Below are positions 44,845-53,691 of a stretch of DNA of 64,000 nucleotides, piece after piece. Position numbers and translations under genes: made by a program. Each line of letters starts with the position of its first letter. Position 1 is the stretch's first letter. The DNA is from Candidatus Poribacteria bacterium (GTDB lineage: Bacteria > Poribacteria > WGA-4E > WGA-3G): positions 115,769 to 179,768 of the forward strand of contig JAJDTM010000030.1 in the NCBI GenBank assembly GCA_022827185.1. Reading direction: 5' to 3'. The notes under the pieces were generated by a model. The model had not been told where the DNA came from and searched no databases. It saw only the letters and a list, made by a program, of their open reading frames with translations.

Positions 44845-46335
44845 CTACTGCATCGGGATCACGGAGACTGAGATATTGGAGAAGGTATAGAAAATATTGA
44901 TGAATCCGATGAAGATTGTCGGGATTACAAATACACTCAACAGCGCGAAAGTGCCGGTAGAAAAGGAGACATTTGTGGTTTCCTCGCCAGCATCTTCAAA
45001 GAACATCGCTTTGACAATGCGCGCATAGTAATAGAGAGAGACCACACTATTTAGTAAGCCGACTAACGCGAGCCAGTAATATCCTTGTTCAAGCACAGCA
45101 GTAAAGAGGATCCATTTCCCGAAGAAACCGGCGAATGGCGGGATCCCAGCGAGAGAAACGAGGAAAATAACCATTGCCCAAGCAACTAAGGGGGCGCGTG
45201 AGGAGAGTCCACGGTAACCTTCAACCATTTCACTACCTACCTCATTCGCGATGAGGACAACAACATAAAATGCCCCCAAGTTCATGAAGAGGTAGACGAC
45301 AAGATAGAAGAGAATAGCACCGACACCTTCGGAGGTGAGGAGGACACCGCCCATCAGCAGATACCCACCGTGTGCGATGCTTGAATACGCTAATAGACGT
45401 TTCACATTCTGTTGCGGGAGTGCTGCAAGATTTCCGACAGTCATCGTCAATGCGGAGACGATCGCCAACATAAAGGGCCAATCAACTGCTTGCATCAGTT
45501 CGGTGCTGCCAAACCCGGCGTAGAAGAACCTAATGAATAGGGCAAACCCTGCGGATTTTGAAGCGACAGATAAAAAGGCGGTTATCGGAATAGGTGCGCC
45601 TTCGTAAACATCGGGGGACCACATGTGAAACGGCACAGAGGCTATTTTGTAGCCGACACCTGCAAGGACGAAAGTTATTGCGATCAGCACAGCAAGGGGA
45701 GCCACTTCTCCCGATGCGAGAAGTTCTGTAAGGCGGCCACTGATTTGCGTCAAATCACCTGTACCTGCCATTCCGAATAGGAGTGAAAGTCCAAAGAGCA
45801 TTGTTCCAGATGCAACTGCGCCATAGGTGATGTATTTGAACGCGGCTTCACTTGAACGGGGGCTGTGTGTCAGGAACCCAGCGAGAATATAGGAGGTAAG
45901 GCTTACCGTCTCCAGTGAGATGAATATCATCAGGAGGTTCGTTGACGATGCCATGAGGAACATTCCGAGCGTAATCGCTAACAAAAGTGCGTAGTATTCG
46001 CCTTTCAGACGTGCGTCAAGTTCCTCGGAACGGAGTGAAAAGAGGATCGTAGCGGCAGTTGCGAGCAGCAGTAGCACCTTGAAGAAACTGGAAAATGCGT
46101 CGAGATGGATCATCCCGAGAAAGAGGGAGACAGGTCCTTCATCGCCGAAAGAGAAGTGGGTGAAAAGGACGGCGGCAAATGTGCAGAGACATCCTACGAG
46201 AGAAAGATATGCGACTGCGACACTCTCTCTATCTTTCACCACGAGATCAAGAATAATAACGGCAACGGCAAAAATTACGAGTAGAATTTCAGGGCTGAAA
46301 TAGAGGAGGCTTTCGATGTTTTTTAAAGATTCCAT
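44845..46335 (-). CDS. nuoN: NADH-quinone oxidoreductase subunit N
   Basis: 496 residues, ATG after GGGAGGAACGC. Antiporter-like membrane subunit with about 14 spans; proton translocation in complex I. The phrases LEIVSLTSYILAGF-type (here SLETVSLTSYILAGFL), KIASVPFHMWSPDVYEGAPIPITAFLSV split across the barrel, KRLLAYSSIAHGGYLLMG and FAGFFGKWILF are diagnostic. Last gene of the nuo operon; a 118-nt spacer separates it from nuoM and holds a TGTATGG/CCATACA hairpin. Confidence 0.96.
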   Translation of the reverse strand: MESLKNIESLLYFSPEILLVIFAVAVIILDLVVKDRESVAVAYLSLVGCLCTFAAVLFTHFSFGDEGPVSLFLGMIHLDAFSSFFKVLLLLATAATILFSLRSEELDARLKGEYYALLLAITLGMFLMASSTNLLMIFISLETVSLTSYILAGFLTHSPRSSEAAFKYITYGAVASGTMLFGLSLLFGMAGTGDLTQISGRLTELLASGEVAPLAVLIAITFVLAGVGYKIASVPFHMWSPDVYEGAPIPITAFLSVASKSAGFALFIRFFYAGFGSTELMQAVDWPFMLAIVSALTMTVGNLAALPQQNVKRLLAYSSIAHGGYLLMGGVLLTSEGVGAILFYLVVYLFMNLGAFYVVVLIANEVGSEMVEGYRGLSSRAPLVAWAMVIFLVSLAGIPPFAGFFGKWILFTAVLEQGYYWLALVGLLNSVVSLYYYARIVKAMFFEDAGEETTNVSFSTGTFALLSVFVIPTIFIGFINIFYTFSNISVSVIPMQ

Positions 46336-46453
46336 GCGTTCCTCCCGTCAACTGAAATTGTAGCCCCACATAGCGTGTCAAGCGATCGTGAGTGAGACCT
46401 TTGAATAACTAAACCTGTATGGCTACAGCCCATACAAAAACCTCCTATATCGC

Positions 46454-47959
46454 CTACAATAGATTTATAAGGTTGGTAACGGATTCCCTGAACATATCAA
46501 TAGCGAAGTTGGGCCAGACACCGAGTACGATAGTTAGGATACCGAGTGGCACGAGTGTCAGGATTTCACGTCCGTTGATTTCCGGGAGTGCTTCATATTT
46601 CGGGTTAAGTGTCCCTAAGAAGACCCTTTGCAGCGTCCAGAGGAAGTATGCGGCACCGACGACAATGCCGATTGTAGACAGGATGGTCAGCATTTTGAAT
46701 TTGTCATAAGCCCCAAGCAAGGAGAGTGCTTCACCGACGAATCCACTCAAGCCGGGTAGTCCGAGAGAAGCCATGAAAGCGAGCGTCGTGATGCCTGTAT
46801 AGACGGGCATCCTGCTTCCCAATCCACCAAAACCGTTGATTTCACGGTGGTGTGCCCTGTCGTAGAGAACGCCGACGAGTAGGAAGAGCATCGCGCTGAT
46901 GACACCGTGGTTGAACATCTGGAGGATTGCGCCAGTGATGCCCTCTGAATTTCGAGCGGCAAGCCCTAAGATAACGAAACCCATGTGTCCGATACTCGAA
47001 TACGCCACCAGTTTCTTAAAGTCGGTTTGTGCCAGTGCACAGAAGGAACCGTAGACGATATTGATAAACCCGAGCAGCGCGAGACTATTGCCCCAGAAAC
47101 CTATCCCGTTCGTAAAATGGTCTAAACCTTGTGGGAACATTGCCATGTTTATCCGCACCAGTCCGTAAGTTCCCATCTTTAGGAGGATACCTGCAAGGAT
47201 AACGCTGATGGCAGTCGGTGCTTCGACGTGTGCATCGGGGAGCCAGGTGTGGAAGGGGAAAATCGGGACTTTAACGGCAAATCCGATAAAGAAACCGAGG
47301 AATACCCATATCTGGAAGTTTAGATCGTTAAGGGCGTGTCCTTCTGTTGAGGCTAATGCAATGAGTGTCGGAATATCGAATATCCGCGCCCCCGGCTCGC
47401 CGCTGTTGAGATAGACAGCTATCATTGCGACGAGCATCAGCACACTGCCGAAGAGGGTATAGAGGAAGAACTTAATGGCAGCGTATTCACGCCGCGGGCC
47501 TCCCCAGACCCCGATGAGGAAATACATCGGTAGCAGTGTCAGTTCAAAGAAGACATAGAACAAGAACAGATCTAACGCAGCGAAGAAGCCGAGCATGCCT
47601 GTCTCAAGCAGCAGGAACAGCGCCATATACGCCTTGATCCCCTTTTCAATGTTTCGCCACGAAGCGATAACACAGATTGGGCCTAAGAGTGCTGTGAGAA
47701 GCAGGAGTGTTACGCTGAGTCCATCAATCCCAATGTGATATTGGATGTTGAATGCCTCAATCCAAGGAACAGGACCGTGAACGTACTGCGTTCCCCCATT
47801 TGATCGGTCGTAGGATATGAATAAGTACACTGCGAGCGCGAGTGGAATAAGCGTAAAGAGGAGCGTAACGCGTTTGATGAGTTCCTCCGATTCGCGCGGT
47901 AGCAGTAAAACAGCAACCATCCCGATCAACGGGATAAAAATCATTAGCGACAGTAACAT
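46454..47959 (-). CDS. nuoM: NADH-quinone oxidoreductase subunit M
   Basis: 501 residues, ATG after AAGGAGGATCCCCACGAG. Antiporter-like proton-pumping subunit. Diagnostic are FYVFFELTLLPMYFLIGVWG, KVPIFPFHTWLPDAHVEAPT, LKMGTYGLVR, KKLVAYSSIGHMGFV and GLSGFVGE. The key Glu (FFELTLLP) and Lys residues of the half-channels are present. Normal family length. A new 58-residue membrane protein is encoded just upstream. Confidence 0.96.
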   Translation of the reverse strand: MLLSLMIFIPLIGMVAVLLLPRESEELIKRVTLLFTLIPLALAVYLFISYDRSNGGTQYVHGPVPWIEAFNIQYHIGIDGLSVTLLLLTALLGPICVIASWRNIEKGIKAYMALFLLLETGMLGFFAALDLFLFYVFFELTLLPMYFLIGVWGGPRREYAAIKFFLYTLFGSVLMLVAMIAVYLNSGEPGARIFDIPTLIALASTEGHALNDLNFQIWVFLGFFIGFAVKVPIFPFHTWLPDAHVEAPTAISVILAGILLKMGTYGLVRINMAMFPQGLDHFTNGIGFWGNSLALLGFINIVYGSFCALAQTDFKKLVAYSSIGHMGFVILGLAARNSEGITGAILQMFNHGVISAMLFLLVGVLYDRAHHREINGFGGLGSRMPVYTGITTLAFMASLGLPGLSGFVGEALSLLGAYDKFKMLTILSTIGIVVGAAYFLWTLQRVFLGTLNPKYEALPEINGREILTLVPLGILTIVLGVWPNFAIDMFRESVTNLINLL

Positions 47960-47983
47960 CTCGTGGGGATCCTCCTTGTCCCG

Positions 47984-48160
47984 TTATCGGGAAATCAAAT
48001 GGACTATAAGCAAAAATACTGGAAGCACAAATGGTGTAAGGATAAGCAACATCTCTGCTCTTTTACGCCGCGTTTCAAAGTTCCGATGGCCACCGAAACC
48101 CCAAACGATAACAAAACCCAGTAGTGCTCCAAAAAGCGGGAGAAGTTTAAACAATACCAT
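47984..48160 (-). CDS. 58-residue membrane protein in the nuo operon, between nuoL and nuoM
   Basis: An ATG at 48160 opens 58 codons and a TAA, filling the gap exactly between the nuoL stop and nuoM Shine-Dalgarno. The product starts MVLFKLLPLFGALLGFVIVW, has a charged loop (GGHRNFETRRKRAEM) and a second hydrophobic helix (LLILTPFVLPVFLLIVHLI), ending SR. So it is a two-span hairpin with a positive loop. AAGGA lies about 10 nt upstream. No homologue is recognised. Position and layout suggest a small accessory subunit or assembly factor of complex I. Confidence 0.72.
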   Translation of the reverse strand: MVLFKLLPLFGALLGFVIVWGFGGHRNFETRRKRAEMLLILTPFVLPVFLLIVHLISR

Positions 48161-48173
48161 AACAAGTCCATCC

Positions 48174-50450
48174 TTATAAAGCCCGGAAAATTAAGATTAG
48201 CAACACAATCCCAGCCAGCACGACGAAAAGATACGTCTGAATTGCCCCTGTCTGAATACGGCGTATTCTACCCCCAACTGCCCAGGTGACCTGAGCGACG
48301 CGGTTGACGAGACCATCAACGACGTGGTTATCAAAAAGCCCTACAAAGGCGGCGAGAATATCTCGCGTTACGACCCCGACACCGTTGACGATGCCATCAA
48401 CGACACTCCCATCAAATTGCGCAAAGAGTCGTGCCTTCCACACTGTCAGCGCAACCAGTACACCGTCATAAAACTCGTCAAAATAGTATTTGTGCCAGAA
48501 CAGGTTGTAGACCGGTCGGAAAGTCGTTGCGACGGATTCAGCAGATAAAGTTCGTCTATGGTAGAACAGCCATGAGAAGAATATACCTAACCCTGCAACG
48601 CAGATAGATAGTACCATTGCAATCATGTGTGCGGGACCGTGCCCGTGGTGTCCATCGTCTCCGTGTGCGCCGTGTGTATCGTGTCCACCGTTTTCTTCAG
48701 CTGCGGCTGCTTCAGACACGCCGAAGAGCGATACAGTGTACCCCTTTCCGCCTGTGTTACTATCGGGGGAAACATAAGCGTGTTGTGGTGCATGCAGATG
48801 TGGTTGCGGTGGCGGTTTAACGTAGGTTTCGTTAAACCAGAGTATATTGACGACGGGCAGACTCAGCGCAGCCAGAATTAGAAGTGGCACGGTCATTGAC
48901 TTCGGAGATTCGTGTGCCATGTCGTGCATCTCTTGATTGCGCGGTTCACCGAAAAAGGTCATGAAGATCAGACGGAACATATAGAACGCCGTAATCCCCG
49001 CAGCGGACAGTGCCATTATGAACAGGATATAGTGATGGACAGAGTTCCATTCCATCGCCCGTCCCAACACCCCCCCTAAAATGGCATCTTTGCTCCAGAA
49101 CCCGGAGAAGATAAACGGCACACCGGAGATAGACAGCGTTGCGATCAGCATCGTGACAAAAGTAATCGGCATTTTGTGGCGGAGTCCGCCCATGTTTCGC
49201 ATATCTTGGTCTGGCGGGATCTCAGGAATAGCTGTCGGCTGTCGGCTTTCAGTCGTCAGCAAAGAGGTATCTGGTGAAGTGCCACTCTCTTGCTGACTGC
49301 TGATGGCTGATGGCTGATGGCTGTCTTGTGAGTGTGCATGTGCGTGTTCATCATCATGTCCGTGTGCGTGCATAGCGTGGAAGGCGTGAATGACGCTGCC
49401 AGAACCGAGGAAAAGCAGTGCCTTGAAAAAGGCGTGCGTCGTGAGGTGAAAGAGTCCGGCGACATAGCTGCCTGCCCCAATCGCAAGCATCATATATCCC
49501 AATTGACTGATTGTAGAGTATGCCAAAACTCGCTTAATATCAAACCGAACGATAGCGATCGTCGCTGCGACAAGTGCGGTGATACCCCCAACATAGGCGA
49601 TGACCAGAGACGAAGTTTCTGTCAAAATCGGGAACATCCGAGCCGTGAGATAGACGCCAGCGGCGACCATTGTCGCTGCGTGAATCAACGCACTAACGGG
49701 TGTGGGACCTTCCATCGCATCGGGCAGCCATGTGTGGAGCGGCATTTGCGCGGATTTACCGATAGCACCGCAAAAGATGAGGACCCCCGCGATAGAGAGC
49801 CAAACCATATCGGCTGTGCTTAATTGCGCAGCGGCTTGGGCAAAGATACCGCCTTCACCGTAGAGCGCGAGCGTGTCAAATTTGGTGAAGAGCATCATCA
49901 TACCGATGAACATGCCGACATCACCGACGCGTGTTGTCAAAAACGCTTTTTTACATGCATTCGCAGCGGAGTCCTTTTCAAACCAGAAGCCGATGAGCAG
50001 ATAGGAACAGAGTCCAACGAGCTCCCAACCGATATAGATACCGAGCAGGTTATCCGACACAACCAGAAATAGCATTGAGAAGGAAAAGAGCGATAGATAA
50101 GCAAAAAACCGTGGGTACCTCGGATCACCGTGCATGTAGCCCATAGAAAAGATATGGACGAGGCTGCTGACGAGTGTGACAACAATCAGCATGATTACAG
50201 TGACGCTGTCCAAGTAGAATCCCATAGAGAAGGTAACACCCCCGAGTGAGATCCAGTTAACAGTGTGTGGTTCTGGAGTGGGGACCACCTCTCGCAAGAG
50301 CAAGAACGAACAGACGAGTGCGACCAGCATTGCCACAGTGGATAGATAGTCCTGTCGGGGGAAACGCCGATTCGCCAAGCCTAAAAGTCCGAAAATCGCA
50401 AACGCGGCAAGCGGACAGAGTAAAATGAGACTTATTAAAGGAACAATCAT
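48174..50450 (-). CDS. nuoL: NADH-quinone oxidoreductase subunit L, with palindrome-derived insertion
   Basis: 758 residues, against about 600-650 usually. Proton-pumping antiporter-like subunit with C-terminal lateral helix. Diagnostic: NLLGIYIGWELVGLCSYLLIG, SAQMPLHTWLPDAMEGPTPVSALIHAATMV split across helices, KRVLAYSTISQLGYM. Two extra segments occur: residues about 361-414 (His-rich, then the repeat-encoded part around 377-408) between GSVIHA and QDMRNMGG, and a His/Gly-rich loop near 555-620 (GHDTHGAHGDDGHHGHG). No clear Shine-Dalgarno; a repeat lies upstream. Confidence 0.96.
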   Translation of the reverse strand: MIVPLISLILLCPLAAFAIFGLLGLANRRFPRQDYLSTVAMLVALVCSFLLLREVVPTPEPHTVNWISLGGVTFSMGFYLDSVTVIMLIVVTLVSSLVHIFSMGYMHGDPRYPRFFAYLSLFSFSMLFLVVSDNLLGIYIGWELVGLCSYLLIGFWFEKDSAANACKKAFLTTRVGDVGMFIGMMMLFTKFDTLALYGEGGIFAQAAAQLSTADMVWLSIAGVLIFCGAIGKSAQMPLHTWLPDAMEGPTPVSALIHAATMVAAGVYLTARMFPILTETSSLVIAYVGGITALVAATIAIVRFDIKRVLAYSTISQLGYMMLAIGAGSYVAGLFHLTTHAFFKALLFLGSGSVIHAFHAMHAHGHDDEHAHAHSQDSHQPSAISSQQESGTSPDTSLLTTESRQPTAIPEIPPDQDMRNMGGLRHKMPITFVTMLIATLSISGVPFIFSGFWSKDAILGGVLGRAMEWNSVHHYILFIMALSAAGITAFYMFRLIFMTFFGEPRNQEMHDMAHESPKSMTVPLLILAALSLPVVNILWFNETYVKPPPQPHLHAPQHAYVSPDSNTGGKGYTVSLFGVSEAAAAEENGGHDTHGAHGDDGHHGHGPAHMIAMVLSICVAGLGIFFSWLFYHRRTLSAESVATTFRPVYNLFWHKYYFDEFYDGVLVALTVWKARLFAQFDGSVVDGIVNGVGVVTRDILAAFVGLFDNHVVDGLVNRVAQVTWAVGGRIRRIQTGAIQTYLFVVLAGIVLLILIFRAL
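49222..49322. repeat. Palindromic repeat inserted in frame within nuoL
   Basis: On the plus strand, GGCTGTCGGCTTTCAGTCGT and AGCAAAGAGG face CTCTTGCTGACTGCTGATGG with GGCTGATGGCTG repeats. It is an imperfect inverted repeat of the same family as the spacer at 50905-50985. On the minus strand it stays open and encodes about 33 residues (SHQPSAISSQQ ... TTESRQPTA). Confidence 0.75.
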
Positions 50451-50460
50451 ATTTTTTTAG

Positions 50461-50585
50461 TAGTTATCAGTTGTCAATTGTCAGTTGTCAGTTAAAGAGG
50501 GTTAAGATAGTCCTAAGGTCTCTTTCTGAAAACTGAAAGGTTTTTCGCAGAAAAACCGAACTGATAACTGAATACTGACAACTAT
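50461..50585. repeat. TCAGTT/AACTG palindromic repeat between nuoK and nuoL
   Basis: TCAGTTGTCAGTTAAAGAGG faces AAGGTCTCTTTCTGAAAACTG, followed by AACTGAAAGGTTTTTCGCAG and AAAAACCGAACTGATAACT. It contains a perfect GGTTTTTC-GCA-GAAAAACC hairpin (50539-50557). The last 39 nt match 26269-26307 almost exactly. Confidence 0.85.
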
Positions 50586-50586
50586 T

Positions 50587-50895
50587 TTATCCTTTCAAGG
50601 TATCCACTTCGTCTGGACGTATGCTACCGAATTCGCGGTAGATCGCGAGAATAATCGCTAAAAAGACAGCGGCTTCTGCTGCAGCGAGCACAATTCCGAA
50701 GATAGCGATAATCTGTCCGCTGATGTCCTCTGGCGGTGTCATAAAACGCGAGAACGCGGCGAAGTTTAGATTACACGAATTGAGAATAAGTTCAATACCC
50801 ATCAGAATGCTAATGGCGTTTCGACGCGTCAAGACAGCGAAGATGCCGAGCGTGAACAGGATTGCGCTGATAACGAGATAGTGTTGTAAGGTCAT
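50587..50895 (-). CDS. nuoK: NADH-quinone oxidoreductase subunit K
   Basis: 102 residues, three membrane spans. Diagnostic SILMGIELILNSCNLNF with the conserved Glu of the central proton path, and AAAEAAVFLAIILAIYREFGS at the end. Normal length. No clear Shine-Dalgarno; start chosen by family. Flanked on both sides by palindromic repeats. Confidence 0.96.
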   Translation of the reverse strand: MTLQHYLVISAILFTLGIFAVLTRRNAISILMGIELILNSCNLNFAAFSRFMTPPEDISGQIIAIFGIVLAAAEAAVFLAIILAIYREFGSIRPDEVDTLKG

Positions 50896-50904
50896 TTTTT
50901 AGTG

Positions 50905-50985
50905 GCTATCGGGAACCATCGGCTTTCAGTAAAGAGGTTTTCGTTTAACAAAAGCCTCTTGTGACTGATGCCTAACGGCTGACGG
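50905..50985. repeat. GGCTGACGGCT-type palindromic repeat between nuoJ and nuoK
   Basis: CATCGGCTTTCAGTAAAGAGG faces AAGCCTCTTGTGACTGATGC followed by GGCTGACGGCTAT. The AAAGAGG/CCTCTT centre and GGCT ends are shared with the repeat inside nuoL. Confidence 0.75.
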
Positions 50986-50990
50986 CTATC

Positions 50991-51509
50991 TTAGTCCCTA
51001 ACCTCCTTTCGGGAAATCAAGGCGGCTCCGATTAACGCGACTAATAGCAGTACGGAGACGACCTCAAACGGAAGGAGGAACGGTCCATTGAGGATCAGTT
51101 CACCGATACGCTCGGTTGTAGGTGGAAGTTCTGTGCCATCATCGGTGAGGTTTTTCCACGCCGGTGTATTGGCAATAACGGTCAAGAGCAGCATAAGAAG
51201 TGCCAAAGAAACAATACCACCGAGTAGCAGCTGCCCGCGCTCGATATGGATACGCATCTCTAAGCGTCCGCTTGTCATCATGACGCCGAATAGGATGAGG
51301 ACAAGGATACCGCCGACATAGACGATCACCTGTGTTGCGGCAAGAAAATCAGCCTGTAAGAAGACGTAAAGTCCAGCGACCCCGAAGAGCGTCACCATCA
51401 ACGAAAACGCTGCGTGGACGATGTTTCGCACCGTGACGACAAGGAGTGCCGAGCCGACTGTCATAAGTGCGAATCCATAAAAAATAAAGTTTTTAAGCGT
51501 AAATTCCAT
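50991..51509 (-). CDS. nuoJ: NADH-quinone oxidoreductase subunit J
   Basis: 172 residues, five spans. Diagnostic: IVHAAFSLMVTLFGVAGLYVFLQADFLAATQVIVYVGGILVLILFGVMM, seen across residues 30-77, including the pi-bulge helix region. Preceded by the leader repeat that carries its ribosome site. Confidence 0.95.
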   Translation of the reverse strand: MEFTLKNFIFYGFALMTVGSALLVVTVRNIVHAAFSLMVTLFGVAGLYVFLQADFLAATQVIVYVGGILVLILFGVMMTSGRLEMRIHIERGQLLLGGIVSLALLMLLLTVIANTPAWKNLTDDGTELPPTTERIGELILNGPFLLPFEVVSVLLLVALIGAALISRKEVRD

Positions 51510-51513
51510 TCTT

Positions 51514-51535
51514 TTAACTTACCTTGCGGTTAAAA
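51514..51535 (-). promoter_or_regulatory. Leader repeat TTAACCGCAAGGTAAGTTA ahead of nuoJ
   Basis: Minus strand, 5-25 nt upstream of the nuoJ ATG. The same 19 nt, with one or two changes, precedes nuoD (55558-55576) and the enolase-superfamily gene at 29801. AAGG is the only usable Shine-Dalgarno. Confidence 0.6.
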
Positions 51536-51657
51536 CAAGGTGGTTTGGTTTATGACGTTCCTTTTTCTATAGACATATCACCCCTCTGGGGTGAGGAAAG
51601 TGTCTGAAGAACTGTGCTGAAACGCTCAAAATCCGTTAGTAGCAACTTGGGTTATTT

Positions 51658-52377
51658 CTAATCTGCGGCTTCTACGTCTGCTACACCATCTTTACCGTAC
51701 ATTTCCTGTTTGTCAAAACTGAAGATGAGGTCTGACCGGTCAAATTTGGAGTACTCGATGCCTTCAAGGGTATCTTTCATTGTTAGGCATTCTGTCGGGC
51801 AGACTTCGGTGCAGAGTCCACAATACATACAGAGAGACATGTCGATATCGAACTTGTCAAGGTAAAAGACGACAGGGTTTCGTGTAACAATCCGGGATAT
51901 TTCGTCGCCTGAAAGCGTCTGCGTTCGACTCTCATCTGCCGATGGTTCAAGGCGATCTATAACTTCCTGCGGCCCTTGGCGAGAGGTGATGTTCGTGAGG
52001 GTTATTGAATCTCCCGATTTTACCTTTTTGTCATCACCTTCAATGATGCCGATGATTTCCTGTCCGTCTTTGAGATGGACGACATTCATGCTATCCCAGA
52101 GTTGTTCGCCTTTCGGGAGTTTGGTAGCATCAATCATGATGCAATCAACTGGACAGATCATTTCGCACTTTTTGCATCCGATACAGTCTTCAGTACGGTT
52201 GTAAAGCTGCCCGCGATACCCTTTCGGAATTTCTCGGACGTTCTGTTTCTTTTCATAGTCGTGTTCATACGGATATTGATGCGTGACATTCGGTTCAAAG
52301 AACTGCTTGATTGTCACCCGCATTCCGACAAGCACGGTGTAAACGCCTCTGTAGATGTTTCGTATGTATTTTTCCAT
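51658..52377 (-). CDS. nuoI: NADH-quinone oxidoreductase subunit I with an enlarged inter-cluster segment
   Basis: 239 residues, against about 160-180 usually; ATG after GGAGGAAGTATCTAA. Carries two 4Fe-4S ferredoxin motifs, CIGCKKCEMICPVDC and CMYCGLCTEVCPTEC, the electron wire N6a/N6b of complex I. The segment between them is about 103 residues instead of roughly 25-30. It includes a beta-rich part (NVVHLKDGQEIIGIIEGDD, DSITLTNI) and a helix, before rejoining at FDIDMSLCMYC. All eight Cys are kept, so electron transfer should be intact. Confidence 0.95.
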   Translation of the reverse strand: MEKYIRNIYRGVYTVLVGMRVTIKQFFEPNVTHQYPYEHDYEKKQNVREIPKGYRGQLYNRTEDCIGCKKCEMICPVDCIMIDATKLPKGEQLWDSMNVVHLKDGQEIIGIIEGDDKKVKSGDSITLTNITSRQGPQEVIDRLEPSADESRTQTLSGDEISRIVTRNPVVFYLDKFDIDMSLCMYCGLCTEVCPTECLTMKDTLEGIEYSKFDRSDLIFSFDKQEMYGKDGVADVEAAD

Positions 52378-52403
52378 TTAGATACTTCCTCCAACAGTTA
52401 GTC

Positions 52404-53672
52404 CTAACTCGGCTGTGGTTCAGGATTTTGCGCGAGTGTTCGTCCAGCAATCGTATACGCGACAATAAGTCCAATATAGATAATTGCACAACTGATAATA
52501 ATGCTAACGAGCGTATCCTCTGGGAAAATCAGACCCCAGATGCCGGTGCCTAAGATGTTAAAGAAAGCGATCGGGATGAAGTATTTCCAGCAGAGATTCA
52601 TCAATTGATCTACGCGTAAGCGTGGCAGTGTCCATCTCAACCACATCATCAAAAAGACGAGTGCGAGAGTTTTGATAACGAAACCGGGAAAACCTCCGAG
52701 AATATCATAACCCGGTAAAGCCCCTTCCCACCCGCCGAGGAAGAGTGTCACGGCGATTGCACTGACGGCGAACATATTCGCGTATTCAGCGATGAAGAAG
52801 AGTGCGAACCGCATTCCGCTGTACTCGGTATGAAATCCTGCGACGATTTCAGATTCGGCTTCGGGTAAATCAAACGGTGTCCTGTTGACCTCAGCAATGG
52901 AAGAAATAAAAAAGATAAAGAATGCGATAAAGGTAAAAGGTGTCCGAAAGATGAGCCAACTGAAAACACCGTTGGACTGACTCGCCACAATCTCCTGCAT
53001 GTTCAAACTTTCCACGAGCATAACAATCGTTAGGACAGAGAGACCGAGCGGGATTTCGTAGCTAACGATTTGCGCGGCGGAGCGTAAAGACCCCAACAGC
53101 GACCACTTGCTGTTTGATGACCAACCCGCCATAATCACACCCATGACAATTACAGAGGAGATCGCCATGATATAGAAGATCCCGATATTAAAGGGACTGA
53201 CCAAGATATTTTGACCGAACGGGATGGCGGCGAAAACAGCGAAAGAGCAGGCAAAAATAATATAAGGGGCAAGGAGGAAAAGGAGTTTATCGCCTTGTGG
53301 TGGGATAAAGTCCTCTTTGAAGATAAGTTTTATGCCGTCGGCTAAGGTTTGGAGTGTCCCCCAAGGGCCAACACGCATGGGACCTGTTCGATTTTGAAAA
53401 CGGGCGGCGACTTTTCTTTCTGCGAGCACCAGAAATAGGGGAAGTAGCGGGACAACTCCAACGAAAATACCTGCACATGCGAACATAACAAGCACTGTGC
53501 CTAACTCTACAGGAAAGTGTGCAGCGACCGCTTCCGGCAGTCGTGGAATTAAAACATTCTGTATAAATTCCTCTGCCCAATTGAGTTTCTCTTGTAGGTT
53601 TATGTTGGGAAAGAAATTCTCAGATACATTGAAATCTGGGAAGCCTACGAACATCGCCCTAAAATCCGACAT
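52404..53672 (-). CDS. nuoH: NADH-quinone oxidoreductase subunit H
   Basis: 422 residues, about 8-9 spans, ATG after GAAGGAGATTAGAGATTAG. Forms the quinone-binding chamber with NuoB/D. Diagnostic: AERKVAARFQNRTGPMRVGPWG, LADGIKLIFKEDFIPP, EVNRTPFDLPEAESEIVAGFHTEYSGM split over the conserved acidic loop, and LRWTLPRLRVDQLM. The N-terminus is about 50 residues longer than usual. Confidence 0.96.
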   Translation of the reverse strand: MSDFRAMFVGFPDFNVSENFFPNINLQEKLNWAEEFIQNVLIPRLPEAVAAHFPVELGTVLVMFACAGIFVGVVPLLPLFLVLAERKVAARFQNRTGPMRVGPWGTLQTLADGIKLIFKEDFIPPQGDKLLFLLAPYIIFACSFAVFAAIPFGQNILVSPFNIGIFYIMAISSVIVMGVIMAGWSSNSKWSLLGSLRSAAQIVSYEIPLGLSVLTIVMLVESLNMQEIVASQSNGVFSWLIFRTPFTFIAFFIFFISSIAEVNRTPFDLPEAESEIVAGFHTEYSGMRFALFFIAEYANMFAVSAIAVTLFLGGWEGALPGYDILGGFPGFVIKTLALVFLMMWLRWTLPRLRVDQLMNLCWKYFIPIAFFNILGTGIWGLIFPEDTLVSIIISCAIIYIGLIVAYTIAGRTLAQNPEPQPS

Positions 53673-53691
53673 CTAATCTCTAATCTCCTTC

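Noticed and set aside
49332..49823. 163-codon plus-strand frame opposite nuoL
   Set aside because: Shadow of a hydrophobic gene, Arg/Cys/His-rich, no ribosome site or homology.
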